DNA of 64,000 nt from JAFGUB01 sp050305515 (GTDB lineage Bacteria > Campylobacterota > Campylobacteria > Campylobacterales > Sulfurimonadaceae), in assembly GCA_050305515.1 (NCBI GenBank), contig JBNLFL010000004.1, forward strand, positions 1 through 64,000. Direction: 5' to 3'. This document shows, piece by piece, positions 18,075 to 26,824 of the stretch (position 1 is its first letter; each line of letters opens with the position of its first letter). A model generated the notes under the pieces. It was given only the letters and a program-made list of their open reading frames with translations, made no database searches and had not been told where the DNA came from. The translations under genes and the position numbers were made by a program.

Positions 18075-20554
18075 GGGTTAATGGTCACCAGTGCTTCATT
18101 TGAAGTTGCCCCTTCAGTATCTTTAACGGTATATTTAAACGTATCGGGATACGTCAGCGCTGAGTAAAGGGAAAAGGTAATGACACCGGTTGTCGGATTG
18201 ACGCTTAGTGATCCTGATGATGGGTTACTAAGCTCTTGTGTAATCGTAACGGTAGCAGGGTCAATGGTGCCATCGGGATCGGTGTCATTGCCCAGAACAT
18301 CAATGTCAGTCGAGGATTTGGAATAAACCGTGATGTTATCGTCATTGGCGACAGGCGGCTGATTGAGCGGCGGATCGTACACGTCGAAAATCGTAATGCT
18401 GACCGTTGCAATATTCGAGGTCAGCCCTCCGGTGTCGCGTACGGTGTAGGCAAAGGTATCGCTCCCGAAATAATTGCTGTAGGGCGTATAGGTCACAACG
18501 CCCAGACTGTCGATTGAGACACTCCCGTGAAGCGGGAAGGTTGTAATATGTACGGAAGTCCTCTCAAGCGTATCGTTGCCGTTGGCATCGACATCGTTGT
18601 CCAACACGGCAATGGCAAGGCTCGTATCTTCATTCATGCTCCGTGCATCGTCAAAGGCCTGCGGCGTTATGTTCTCCGTATAGTTGGCGTCAAAGTTCAG
18701 TACGAAAGGCGCGATCATGGCGTTGCCGTAAAGATCCTCGATACCAGTAACGGCGATGCGGTACTGATGGCTTACATGTAAAGCCGTCTCAGGTGTGAGC
18801 GTGAGCGTTTTTTCATTATCGAAGTCGAGCCGGTAGGAGACGGGTGTCAGGGTCTCATCGGTAAAGGTGATGTTCTCTTTTATGACACCGGCGGCGCGAA
18901 CCGGTTCATCGAAATTTAAAACGATGCCCTGCTTTCCGGTCGTGACGGATCCGTTTTGGGAAGGGGTGCTTGCCGCGACATAGGGCGCGAAGATGTCCAC
19001 CGATTTCAGGTCGCCGTTTTCATACCCCAAAAAGGTACAGGTGTCGGTAGCAATCGCATTGAAAAGCCCCTCTTTGTAGGAGATGAATACCTGACTCTCT
19101 CCAAGGACGTCATAACGTGTCAGCCCCCGGTTTTTATCAATCAAAAGGGTGTAAGGGCGTTGATGCTTGAGCGGAACGACTTTACCGACAAACGAACGGG
19201 CCGCGTAGCGCTTGCCCTGAGAGAGCGTTCCGAAACCGTTTAGTCCCATAGCGAGGTAAAGCTCCGGATCGTCATACACCAGATCATAGATGTTTCCGCC
19301 TGCGCCAGTCTGCTCGACATAGGCCCCCTCCGCGGTAAAAGCCAACAGCGCTTGAAGGGTATTGTCGGCAACGTAAAGACGCGTATCGGCCTGTACGATT
19401 TCGGTTGCCATGTTGATGTTCGGAAAATCAAAAAGCGTGAACGGCTGCGAAACCTGCGATATATCAATCGCCCGGGCACCGGCCGTCGTTTGCGCCAGAA
19501 ATGCGGTATCGTCGTTAACGGCAATATCATAAACGGGCGCATCGGTTTCATAAAAAGCGCTTTGCTCTATTTCACCCGAAGTGGCCATCGACAAAATGGA
19601 AACACCCTCTAAACTGCCGACAAGCAAATGATTTTCCCTGTTTTTTATGACATACGCCGGTGCGTTGAGCGTGAGGGTCTGAAGCTTTGAGAGTTTACAT
19701 GTAAGCGGGTTGATGAGGTAGGTGCTTATGCTTTCGTCCCCGCCCGTTATCAGCGTGTCGTGTACCAGCGCCATGGATAAAAGCGGGCTTTGTGTCTCAA
19801 GCGTGTTCACGACCCTTTCATCAAGAGGTTGCGAGTGATCATCCGCAGCCGTCGTGAAGTGCCATGAAGCGGTGCCGTTGTATTCATTGCCGTAAAGATC
19901 GCTGACCTTTTGGGTAAGCGAGACTGTATATGCGGCATTCAGAGCCAGAGGTGAGAGCGGCGAGAATCGAAGCAGGTCATACTCCAGAGAGACTTTTCCG
20001 GAAACCGGGGTATCGGATGCGTCCCGCACTTCCAGTGCCGTAGTCTGGTTGTTTTCCACGTGTATCTGCTCGTCAAACTGCAGCGCAATCTCGGTATGAA
20101 CCGAGGCGTTGTCTTCAGGCAGGAGATTGCGTAGAACCGGGGCGTCCGTGTCGGCATGCTGCATGGAAGCAAAATGCCACTGATACTCCTGCAGCAGGCC
20201 GTACCCCTCCGTGCTCAGGAGATCTTTGGTCACGATGAGGGTGTACGCCTGCAGGGGGTCGAGGTAGCGGGCGGGCAGGAGGGTGACGCGATTTAATGCG
20301 ACCGTGCGTGTTCCGTCAACTTTTTCGCCGGCGCTGTCGAGAAGATAAAAGGTGTTTTCAGTCACCGTAGCGGCATCGATGTTTTTGGAAAATTCAAGAT
20401 ACAAACGGGCATTCGTCGGGACATTGGAACTGTTTTGAATGTTTCGAAGGGTCAAATGCGGAACGGGTGCCGACTTTGAGGTATCGCCGCAACCGGCGAT
20501 GAGTAACGGTAATAGCAGGAAAAAACGTAAATAGTAGTGTGCTATTTTTTTCAT
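18071..20554 (-). CDS. Multi-domain Ig-like/cadherin-like lipoprotein
   Basis: This 827-residue protein has a lipobox (L-L-I-A-G-C at about 17-22). Two bacterial Ig-like (SbsA/Big_5) domains (about 35-130, 135-235) are followed by a repeat region resembling a beta-propeller (about 245-530), another Ig-like domain (about 530-625), and two tandem cadherin-like/VCBS units (about 635-735 and 740-827). The tandem units share D-N-D-V-D-A-N-G-N-D and G-S-D-T-F-A-Y-T-V-R-D motifs. It is a probable surface-exposed, ligand-binding lipoprotein. It heads the operon with the barrel, FecR and CHASE2 genes, so it may be the ligand-contacting part of that sensor or its output. Confidence 0.8.
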   Translation of the reverse strand: MKKIAHYYLRFFLLLPLLIAGCGDTSKSAPVPHLTLRNIQNSSNVPTNARLYLEFSKNIDAATVTENTFYLLDSAGEKVDGTRTVALNRVTLLPARYLDPLQAYTLIVTKDLLSTEGYGLLQEYQWHFASMQHADTDAPVLRNLLPEDNASVHTEIALQFDEQIHVENNQTTALEVRDASDTPVSGKVSLEYDLLRFSPLSPLALNAAYTVSLTQKVSDLYGNEYNGTASWHFTTAADDHSQPLDERVVNTLETQSPLLSMALVHDTLITGGDESISTYLINPLTCKLSKLQTLTLNAPAYVIKNRENHLLVGSLEGVSILSMATSGEIEQSAFYETDAPVYDIAVNDDTAFLAQTTAGARAIDISQVSQPFTLFDFPNINMATEIVQADTRLYVADNTLQALLAFTAEGAYVEQTGAGGNIYDLVYDDPELYLAMGLNGFGTLSQGKRYAARSFVGKVVPLKHQRPYTLLIDKNRGLTRYDVLGESQVFISYKEGLFNAIATDTCTFLGYENGDLKSVDIFAPYVAASTPSQNGSVTTGKQGIVLNFDEPVRAAGVIKENITFTDETLTPVSYRLDFDNEKTLTLTPETALHVSHQYRIAVTGIEDLYGNAMIAPFVLNFDANYTENITPQAFDDARSMNEDTSLAIAVLDNDVDANGNDTLERTSVHITTFPLHGSVSIDSLGVVTYTPYSNYFGSDTFAYTVRDTGGLTSNIATVSITIFDVYDPPLNQPPVANDDNITVYSKSSTDIDVLGNDTDPDGTIDPATVTITQELSNPSSGSLSVNPTTGVITFSLYSALTYPDTFKYTVKDTEGATSNEALVTINP

Positions 20555-20644
20555 GTTGTTATGATATCAAAATAGCGGGGATAAGCGAAAAAGTAGCGTG
20601 GAATCCCGTAGCCAAAAAATTCCCATCGTGTTACAGGTGCGATA

Positions 20645-21328
20645 TCAAAAACTGAGACGGTAGCCAATTCCGGGAACGGTCTCGATGCCCTGATGGTTGA
20701 GTTTTGCCCGCAGGCGGCTCACCAAAGCGCGCCGGGTACTCTCTGCCGGAGGCATGTCCGGCCAGAGGATATTTTCCATGTTGTAGGTACTCAGAACCGA
20801 GTGACGCGTCTCCACAAGCAGGTTCAGAAGTTCGTTTTCGCGTGCGGTCAGGTGAACGGGCGTGGAGAAATGGAAGAGTTGACGTTGTGTCTTGCTGTAA
20901 CGAAACGCTTCATTCAGGACGACATCATCCTGCTTTACATGTAAGGTGGCTGCATGTTTTTTGTATCGGAGCAGCGCCATTTTGAAAGCAACAAGAATTT
21001 TTCCGGATGTCAAAGGTTTCATCAGATAAGTGGCGGGATTGGTTCGTACCGAACGCTCTATGCCTGTGCTCTCATCGCCGGTTGTAATGTAGATGATGGT
21101 GGTCTGAAGGTTCTGAAGAATAGTATGAGCAAGGGTGACACCATCCATGCCTTCTCCAAGCTCAATCGCTATGAAGATGACATGCGGTTTATGTCGAAGC
21201 GCCTGCATGCAGGCATGATGGGCATCAGTTGTGACGGCAACGACCCCGTAGGGCTGCTTCTCGATGAGGGTGGCAATTTCCGCCGCTGTCCTTATCTCGT
21301 TTTCAACAATTAATACAGGTGTTTTCAT
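20645..21328 (-). CDS. Response regulator with degenerate receiver (no phospho-acceptor Asp)
   Basis: This 227-residue protein is a paralogue of the regulator at 22930-23613 (both start M-K-T-P-[VI]-L-I-V-E). Residue 54, Asp in the paralogue (L-M-D-I-N-L), is Ala here (F-I-A-I-E-L, codon GCG), and the acidic pair E9-D10 is E9-N10. The conserved Lys (K104, L-M-K-P-L) and the C-terminal DNA-binding winged helix (ending P-G-I-G-Y-R-L-S-F) are intact. It should still bind DNA but cannot be phosphorylated normally, so it may be constitutive or ligand-controlled. It is divergent from the FG-GAP gene at 21494, with TTGCA repeats between. A TTACATGTAA palindrome within encodes L-H-V. Confidence 0.85.
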   Translation of the reverse strand: MKTPVLIVENEIRTAAEIATLIEKQPYGVVAVTTDAHHACMQALRHKPHVIFIAIELGEGMDGVTLAHTILQNLQTTIIYITTGDESTGIERSVRTNPATYLMKPLTSGKILVAFKMALLRYKKHAATLHVKQDDVVLNEAFRYSKTQRQLFHFSTPVHLTARENELLNLLVETRHSVLSTYNMENILWPDMPPAESTRRALVSRLRAKLNHQGIETVPGIGYRLSF

Positions 21329-21426
21329 CAGATAGCCTTTCGCAGTTCATGGGGTGAGTATAAAGGCATTTTGTGAGGTGTCCGTGAGCTGTGGAAGCGC
21401 GAGGCGCTTAACATGAAACAACACTG

Positions 21427-21445
21427 TTGCAACGTTTTTGCAACG
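21427..21445. promoter_or_regulatory. TTGCAACG direct repeat, 11-bp period
   Basis: TTGCAACG occurs at 21427-21434 and 21438-21445, one helical turn apart, between the divergent regulator gene (start 21328) and the FG-GAP gene (start 21494). It matches the TTGCA-N6-TTGCA element at 13374-13391 and is a candidate binding site for one of the OmpR-type regulators. Confidence 0.5.
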
Positions 21446-21493
21446 TCAGGAGAGGATACTGTGCCGATAAATGCAATAATGGAGGAATGTCGT

Positions 21494-22933
21494 ATGAATG
21501 GAGTGTTTCGTATGGGACTGATCGGCGCGGTTTGCGCATCATGGGCGTATGGCGACTGGGAACGCGTTCAAACGGTGCTTTCCGATCACTTGGGAAGCCA
21601 GTATGGCTACAGTATCGCCGTTGACGGTAATTTTGCCGTTGTCGGGGCGCCGAATGAATATTCCGGCGGTGGAGCCGTCTATATTTTAAAAGCCGAAGAT
21701 AACGGCACATGGTCGCCGTTTCAGAAAATTGAGAATATCGAGATTGTTTCTTCCGAAAGCAATCTGGTCAAGTATGAGTTTAAAACACTCGGTTGGGATG
21801 TTGATATCGCCGAAAATGATATGGGCGGCATGAATGCGGTGCTGGCGATCGGTGCTCCGCAGTCAACACGATGGGATTATAAAAATTCGGGAGCGCCCAG
21901 TTACAGCTTTTATTGGGATGATTCTCCCGAGAGCGGCATTCTCATCTATAACCTTAATGCAGAGGGGACGGCGTTTGAGTACACCAGATACTATCTGGGC
22001 AACGATCATAATGATACGGGGCTTGCGGTGAGTGTCGCACAAACTTCGACCATTGTCGGTTATGAAGCAGGAGGTGGGTTTGTCATGCCTGTTTTCGGAT
22101 TGCTTAACGCTGTTGTCGCCGGACATCCCGATGATAACAATGTTACTACATATCTCAACAGGAACGGGACGAATGAATGGCGTGAACTTACGCTCAGTCA
22201 TGTCGGTACGGGCGACGGATTCGGAACAAGCCTCTCCATTGACAGGGATATGTCGCATCTGCTTGTCGGTGCGCCGTACCGTGACATTGAAGCGTATGCC
22301 GACAAGGGCAGCGTCTATTTTTACAAACTCTCCGGCAGCTGGGCCGACAATAACATCGCATGGGGCGAAGAACGGGTTTTTAGCCATAACGTCTCCCTGC
22401 CCATACTCTTTAACTGTCAGTACAATGAGCAATCGCATTTCGGTATTAGCGTCAATCTGCGCAACGACAAAGCCATCGTAGGGGCGGAACGCGAGAATGT
22501 TTCATGTCGTGCAGGCTCATTCTCTCCCTATGTCATCCAGGGTGCGGCGACACCGTATATGCTGAGTGATAGTTCCGGTAACAACTGGGCGCAGATGGGT
22601 TCACTACCGACAGGAAGTGGCGTCGATGCAATGGATGACGGATTCGGTCTGGCCGTTGCCGTCGCGGGCAATCGCGCGATAGTGGGCGCTCCGGGATTTG
22701 GCGACTCCAAACGGACCGGGGCGGCATTTATTTATGATTACAACGGAACCGCATGGAGTGAAAGCCTGTCGATTGTCTCCGAAGAGGACGGCACGTTCGG
22801 TCAGGATGTCGCACTCTTTGGAAATCAGCTTTTTATTACCGACGAAGCAAATGGTGAAACCGCTATTTATGAGTATAAAACGCCGGTGCGCACGGGCATT
22901 GACCCTGCACTTATCATGTACCTTCTGAACTAG
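21494..22933 (+). CDS. FG-GAP repeat exported protein
   Basis: This protein is 479 residues from the ATG at 21494, chosen because GGAGG lies 8 bases upstream and a signal peptide follows directly (M-N-G-V-F-R-M-G-L-I-G-A-V-C-A-S-W-A). Residues about 20-440 hold FG-GAP-like repeats with G-x-S-I-A-V-D-G-N-F-A-V-V-G-A-P and I-V-G-A-P-G-F-G motifs, predicted to form a beta-propeller. The tail is G-I-D-P-A-L-I-M-Y-L-L-N, nearly the same as the FG-GAP protein at 4575-7250. It lies between two response-regulator genes, one divergent and one convergent, so it is probably an output of this signalling cluster. Confidence 0.8.
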   Translation: MNGVFRMGLIGAVCASWAYGDWERVQTVLSDHLGSQYGYSIAVDGNFAVVGAPNEYSGGGAVYILKAEDNGTWSPFQKIENIEIVSSESNLVKYEFKTLGWDVDIAENDMGGMNAVLAIGAPQSTRWDYKNSGAPSYSFYWDDSPESGILIYNLNAEGTAFEYTRYYLGNDHNDTGLAVSVAQTSTIVGYEAGGGFVMPVFGLLNAVVAGHPDDNNVTTYLNRNGTNEWRELTLSHVGTGDGFGTSLSIDRDMSHLLVGAPYRDIEAYADKGSVYFYKLSGSWADNNIAWGEERVFSHNVSLPILFNCQYNEQSHFGISVNLRNDKAIVGAERENVSCRAGSFSPYVIQGAATPYMLSDSSGNNWAQMGSLPTGSGVDAMDDGFGLAVAVAGNRAIVGAPGFGDSKRTGAAFIYDYNGTAWSESLSIVSEEDGTFGQDVALFGNQLFITDEANGETAIYEYKTPVRTGIDPALIMYLLN

Positions 22934-23613
22934 AAAATAAAGCGGTATCCCACGCCCGGAACGGTTTCGATAAAGCGGTGCGCGAGTTTGCTGCGTAACC
23001 GGCTTATGAGTGCGCGACGGGTACTTTCCATCGGGGGCCTCTCCGGCCAGAGCGCGTTTTCAATATCATAAATGCTAACAAGGGCACGCTGTGCGCCTAT
23101 GAACAGTTCGAGCAGTTCGCGTTCGCGTGAGGTCAGGTGCACGGGCTCGGAGTAGCAATGAAGCTCTTTGGTGCGAAGATTGAAGCTGAACGCGTCATCA
23201 AGAATCAGCGCTTCACGGCTTACATGTAAGGATTGCGTGGTATCGCTCTGACGTATCAGCGCAATCTTGATGGCACTGAGCAGGTCCTTGCGGTGATAGG
23301 GTTTGTTAAGGTAGGCGGCGGGATCGGTCTCTATGGCCCGTTCAATGGTCGCATCGTCATCAAAGGCGGTGAGGTAAACGATGCCGGTCCGTATCTGGCT
23401 CAGGATGCTTGCTGCCGTTTCGATACCGTCATCGTTGCCTTTGAGATTGATATCCATCAAAATGACATGCGGTTCGTAGCGCAGAGCCTGAATGTAAGCA
23501 TCGTGACCGTTGGTGGCGATGGCGACAACATGGTAGCCTTCCTGGGTAAGCGTTTGTGCAATCTCCATGGCGACGATGCTTTCATCCTCAACGATGAGTA
23601 TGGGGGTTTTCAT
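22930..23613 (-). CDS. OmpR-type response regulator
   Basis: This 227-residue protein has an intact receiver (E9, D10, phospho-acceptor D54 in L-M-D-I-N-L, K104 in L-N-K-P-Y) and a C-terminal Trans_reg_C winged helix ending P-G-V-G-Y-R-F-I-F. Its ATG overlaps the stop of the 7TMR-DISM kinase gene (23610-25385) by four bases, identifying that kinase as the likely partner. The last bases overlap the end of the convergent FG-GAP gene. It is the active paralogue of the degenerate regulator at 20645-21328. A TTACATGTAA copy at 23220 encodes L-H-V. Confidence 0.9.
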   Translation of the reverse strand: MKTPILIVEDESIVAMEIAQTLTQEGYHVVAIATNGHDAYIQALRYEPHVILMDINLKGNDDGIETAASILSQIRTGIVYLTAFDDDATIERAIETDPAAYLNKPYHRKDLLSAIKIALIRQSDTTQSLHVSREALILDDAFSFNLRTKELHCYSEPVHLTSRERELLELFIGAQRALVSIYDIENALWPERPPMESTRRALISRLRSKLAHRFIETVPGVGYRFIF

Positions 23614-25385
23614 GTCTGAAACCTTATATCGTAGCGGCTCCCGTTTTGCGTCAGGGCCGTGATGGTACCGCCAAGCTGATCCTGAACAAGGGTGGTTACC
23701 AGTTTGAGTCCCAAAGCATCCGGCGCAATGTCGCGGCTCTTATAACCGGTGCCGTCATCGCTTACATGTAAGTGGCAGGCACCCTTCTCATCACGTTTTA
23801 AAGCAATATGGATCGTATGGGCCGTCGCGGCGTATTTTATGGCGTTGGATACGAGTTCGTTGATGATGAGGCCGACATAAACCGCTTCGCGCAGTGCGAG
23901 ATCCGTGTCAATGTTACAGTGGAAGCGCAGCGTCCCTGAGCCGAGTGAGGTGCCGATATCGTCACAAAGACTCTCGACATATTCGCGCATATCGATGATT
24001 TCAAGGGCATTGTTCTGGTAGAGCAGTTCATGCGTCTTGGCAATGGATCGGATGCGGTTTTCCAAATGGATAAACGGTTCGCGGAGTGCCTCACTCTCAA
24101 GACGATCCGACTGGAGCCGTATAATGGAAAGAATGATCTGAAGATTGTTCTTGACACGGTGATGGAGTTCGCGGTAGAGACTTTTAAGCGTTTGTGTCTG
24201 CTCATCAACCTCGGCTTCGATAATACGGTTACGCAGTTCGAGTTCGGTAATCAATTTTGTTTCATAGGCATCTTTCTGCTGCCGCAGGATGCTTAGCTTG
24301 TCCACAAAGGCCAGCAGCAAGAAGAGCGCTTCAAGAACGGTCAGCCAGAGAATGAGATTGGGAAAGTGATACATAATGGTAATCAGACCGAGCGCATCGA
24401 TGATAAGAAGGAAAAATCCCACAATCAGCACGACCCAGCCGACAATAAAAAAGCGCGCCTGCTTGTTGCCGCGGCTGTACATGTAAAGCCCTGCTCCCAG
24501 ATTGAAGACAATGAAAAACAGGCCCGTAAGGATGGTGATTTCTGGGTAATAAAACCACGGCGTGCCAAAAAGCGGAATCTGAACAAGCAAAATAATGATA
24601 AAGGCGCGGTAGCCCTTATAGATGAAGGGAATCTCGCGCGATTTTAAAAAATCCTGTGCAAAGAGTGCCGCGGTCATAATCATGGCAGCGATCTTCGGCA
24701 CGACGATGTTATTGTCGATGGCGCTAAACCATGCCGGAGCGTAAAGCGGCAAAAAGCCGATGTAGGTGAGCTGGTGAAACAGCAGCGTGGCGAGATAGAG
24801 CGCGTAAAGCAGATAGCTGCGGTCGCGTGTGTAAAGGTAGAGCAGCAGGGCGTAAATGAGGAGTCCCGCGAGCAGTCCCGCAAACAGGACAATGTTCATC
24901 TGCTGCTCTCTGTCGCGCAGCATGTAAGATGTTTCATCGTGGAGCGTCACACCACCTGAAAGCATGGTGGTACTGCTGCGAACTTCGATATAACAGGTCG
25001 TGACGCCTTGCGGCGTCAGATGAACGTTGAAAACGGGATGCAGATAGATGCTTCGGGAACGCTCCATCAGCCCGGCCTGAGTAGGATGACCCCGAGAGTC
25101 GTAAAACGTTACCGTTTCCAGCAGCGGATTGTCGATTGCCAGCAGTTTTTCGACAGCGGTATCACTACCGTTACGAAGCGTCACTTTCAGCCAGACGGTA
25201 AGATCCGCATTGAAGCTGAAATTGAAATGACCGTTTGGCAGAGGCGCAAACTTCTGGTCTGCGATCTTCTCATAGGCAATCGGTTCGGCTGTGACAAACA
25301 TTTCAAAACTCTCGGAAGAAGGCTCCGCGCGGGCATGAAGCACTGTCATAAGCGTAAGCAAAAGAAACGTGAAAATTCGGAGCAA
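23610..25385 (-). CDS. 7TMR-DISM sensor histidine kinase (HisKA_2)
   Basis: This 591-residue protein has a signal peptide (about 1-20), a periplasmic 7TMR-DISMED2-type domain (about 30-165), seven membrane helices (about 175-385) and a short coiled coil. The kinase core is of the HisKA_2 type with phospho-acceptor L-H-H-R-V-K-N-N-L-Q near 410 and an HATPase domain (S-N-A-I-K-Y-A; S-D-D-G-T-G-Y; L-G-L-K-L-V). DISM extracellular domains often bind carbohydrate-like ligands; the ligand here is unknown. It is coupled to the downstream regulator by ATGA overlap. A minus-strand promoter box lies at 25418-25423. Confidence 0.9.
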   Translation of the reverse strand: MLRIFTFLLLTLMTVLHARAEPSSESFEMFVTAEPIAYEKIADQKFAPLPNGHFNFSFNADLTVWLKVTLRNGSDTAVEKLLAIDNPLLETVTFYDSRGHPTQAGLMERSRSIYLHPVFNVHLTPQGVTTCYIEVRSSTTMLSGGVTLHDETSYMLRDREQQMNIVLFAGLLAGLLIYALLLYLYTRDRSYLLYALYLATLLFHQLTYIGFLPLYAPAWFSAIDNNIVVPKIAAMIMTAALFAQDFLKSREIPFIYKGYRAFIIILLVQIPLFGTPWFYYPEITILTGLFFIVFNLGAGLYMYSRGNKQARFFIVGWVVLIVGFFLLIIDALGLITIMYHFPNLILWLTVLEALFLLLAFVDKLSILRQQKDAYETKLITELELRNRIIEAEVDEQTQTLKSLYRELHHRVKNNLQIILSIIRLQSDRLESEALREPFIHLENRIRSIAKTHELLYQNNALEIIDMREYVESLCDDIGTSLGSGTLRFHCNIDTDLALREAVYVGLIINELVSNAIKYAATAHTIHIALKRDEKGACHLHVSDDGTGYKSRDIAPDALGLKLVTTLVQDQLGGTITALTQNGSRYDIRFQT

Positions 25386-25417
25386 ATCAATAACTTTGTG
25401 AGCTTTAGTGAAGCACT

Positions 25418-25423
25418 ATTATA
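25418..25423 (-). promoter_or_regulatory. Extended -10 box for the 7TMR-DISM kinase operon
   Basis: The minus strand reads TGCTATAAT, an extended -10, with the TATAAT at 25418-25423, about 32 bp upstream of the kinase ATG (25385). No clear -35 is seen, which is usual for Campylobacterota RpoD promoters. Confidence 0.55.
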
Positions 25424-25552
25424 GCAGAAGCGGATCGGCGAGGTGTATAAATACAAAAAATAAGTTGAAGTGCCAAAATTAACGAAGAAATTAAGAAATT
25501 TACGCAAAATTAAGAAAACTAATATTTCTCTAAGCTTTGCAGGCGTAGTATT

Positions 25553-25568
25553 GTGAATGACTATTCAC
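25553..25568. promoter_or_regulatory. Inverted repeat upstream of hydA
   Basis: GTGAAT-GACT-ATTCAC is a perfect 6+4+6 palindrome ending 20 bases before the hydA ATG. It could be an operator or a hairpin in the 5' UTR. Upstream (25475-25520) the AT-rich region contains AAATTAA three times. The regulator is unknown. Confidence 0.35.
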
Positions 25569-25588
25569 TAAAAATTCGGAGGGGTATT

Positions 25589-26824
25589 ATGACGGATCGC
25601 AGAGAAGCAGTGACAAAACTGTTCACAGCACAAAGTGCCCAGGTGGAAACCAATCGGGGCGAAGCCTATTATGAAGATCTCTACAAACGCTGTCGTACGC
25701 GGCTTGACGAGCTGCGTGCCATGGCGCCTGCAAATCGCATGGATTTACAGGAGATTCTGGCTGATGACGGCTTTGACCGCCGTGATTTCATGAAGTGGGC
25801 GAGTGCGACGACAGCCGCATTGATGCTTCCGGCTTCATTTACGCCGCTCGTTGCCGAAGCGGCCGAACTGATGACCCGCGTGCCGGTCATCTGGATCGAG
25901 CTGCAGGACTGTGCCGGAAACTCCGAAGCGCTGCTGCGTAGTGACGGACCGAAAATCGATGAGATCGTTCTGGACATTATCTCGCTCGAGTTTCATGAAA
26001 CGCTGATGGCACCTTCAGGCCATCAGGCAGAAAAACAGCTCGAAGAGGCGGTTGAACACTTTAAAGGCAAATACCTTCTCTTCGTCGAAGGCGCCATTCC
26101 CGTAGGCGCCGGCAAGGATTGGTGTACTATCGGTGCGGCGGGCGAGACGTTTGAAGAGCACCTTGTCAGACTGGCAAAAGATGCGGCAGCAGTAGTAGCT
26201 GTCGGCAGCTGTGCGACTTACGGCGGCATTCCGGCAGCGGCTCCAAACCCTACCGGTGCCGTGGGCGTTATGGATGTCGTTAAAGGCAAACCTATTATCA
26301 ACATTCCCGCGTGTCCGGCTAACCCGGCCAATATGGTCGGTGTGGTGCTGCATTTCGTTCTGACGGGTCAGGTGCCCGAGCTTGACTCCCTGCTGCGACC
26401 GAAATTCGCTTTTGGTTACCGCATTCACGACAACTGCGAACGCCGCGCACACTTCGATGCGGGTGAATTCGTTCAGGAGTGGGGCGATGACGGTGCGAAA
26501 AACAACTTCTGTCTTTACAAAATGGGATGTAAAGGTCCGATGACGTTTAATAACTGCTCCATCGTCCGCTACAACGAAGGGGTCAACTGGCCTATCGGCG
26601 TCGGACGCGGCTGTATCGGCTGTTCGGAGCCTGATTTCTGGGATAAATATGCGTATGAACGCCCAATGGCCAATGCCGACATCAAGGCACCGACCGGCGG
26701 TGTCGAGAGAAGTGTTGACGAATTCGGTCTGGGGCTGCTGAGCGCCACGGCTGTGGGTATCGGTATCCATGCGGCGGCAAGCGCTCTGGCGGGTAAAAAA
26801 TCTGATGATGGAGAGACAAAATGA
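25589..26824 (+). CDS. hydA: [NiFe]-hydrogenase small subunit
   Basis: This 411-residue protein is the electron-transferring small subunit of a membrane-bound, group 1 [NiFe] uptake hydrogenase. I chose the ATG at 25589 because GGAGGGG lies 7 bases upstream; a GTG at 25553 sits in a palindrome and lacks an SD. As in Campylobacter/Wolinella HydA, an N-terminal extension of about 55 residues precedes the Tat signal (D-R-R-D-F-M-K-W). Fe-S cluster ligands are visible: C-A-G-N-S-E, C-A-T-Y-G-G-I-P, C-P-A-N-P, H-D-N-C, C-L-Y-K-M-G-C and C-I-G-C. A C-terminal hydrophobic segment anchors it. Its stop overlaps the hydB start (ATGA). Confidence 0.95.
   Translation: MTDRREAVTKLFTAQSAQVETNRGEAYYEDLYKRCRTRLDELRAMAPANRMDLQEILADDGFDRRDFMKWASATTAALMLPASFTPLVAEAAELMTRVPVIWIELQDCAGNSEALLRSDGPKIDEIVLDIISLEFHETLMAPSGHQAEKQLEEAVEHFKGKYLLFVEGAIPVGAGKDWCTIGAAGETFEEHLVRLAKDAAAVVAVGSCATYGGIPAAAPNPTGAVGVMDVVKGKPIINIPACPANPANMVGVVLHFVLTGQVPELDSLLRPKFAFGYRIHDNCERRAHFDAGEFVQEWGDDGAKNNFCLYKMGCKGPMTFNNCSIVRYNEGVNWPIGVGRGCIGCSEPDFWDKYAYERPMANADIKAPTGGVERSVDEFGLGLLSATAVGIGIHAAASALAGKKSDDGETK

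Noticed and set aside
24479..24488. Near copies of TTACATGTAA (GTACATGTAA here and at 7562; TGACATGTAA at 42489; TTACATGTAT at 54359)
   Set aside because: Each has one mismatch, so they were left out of the count of 27, though they could be decaying or forming copies.
25553..25588. GTG at 25553 as the start of hydA
   Set aside because: It has no SD and lies in a palindrome, while the ATG at 25589 has GGAGGGG at proper spacing and gives the usual HydA N-terminal length.
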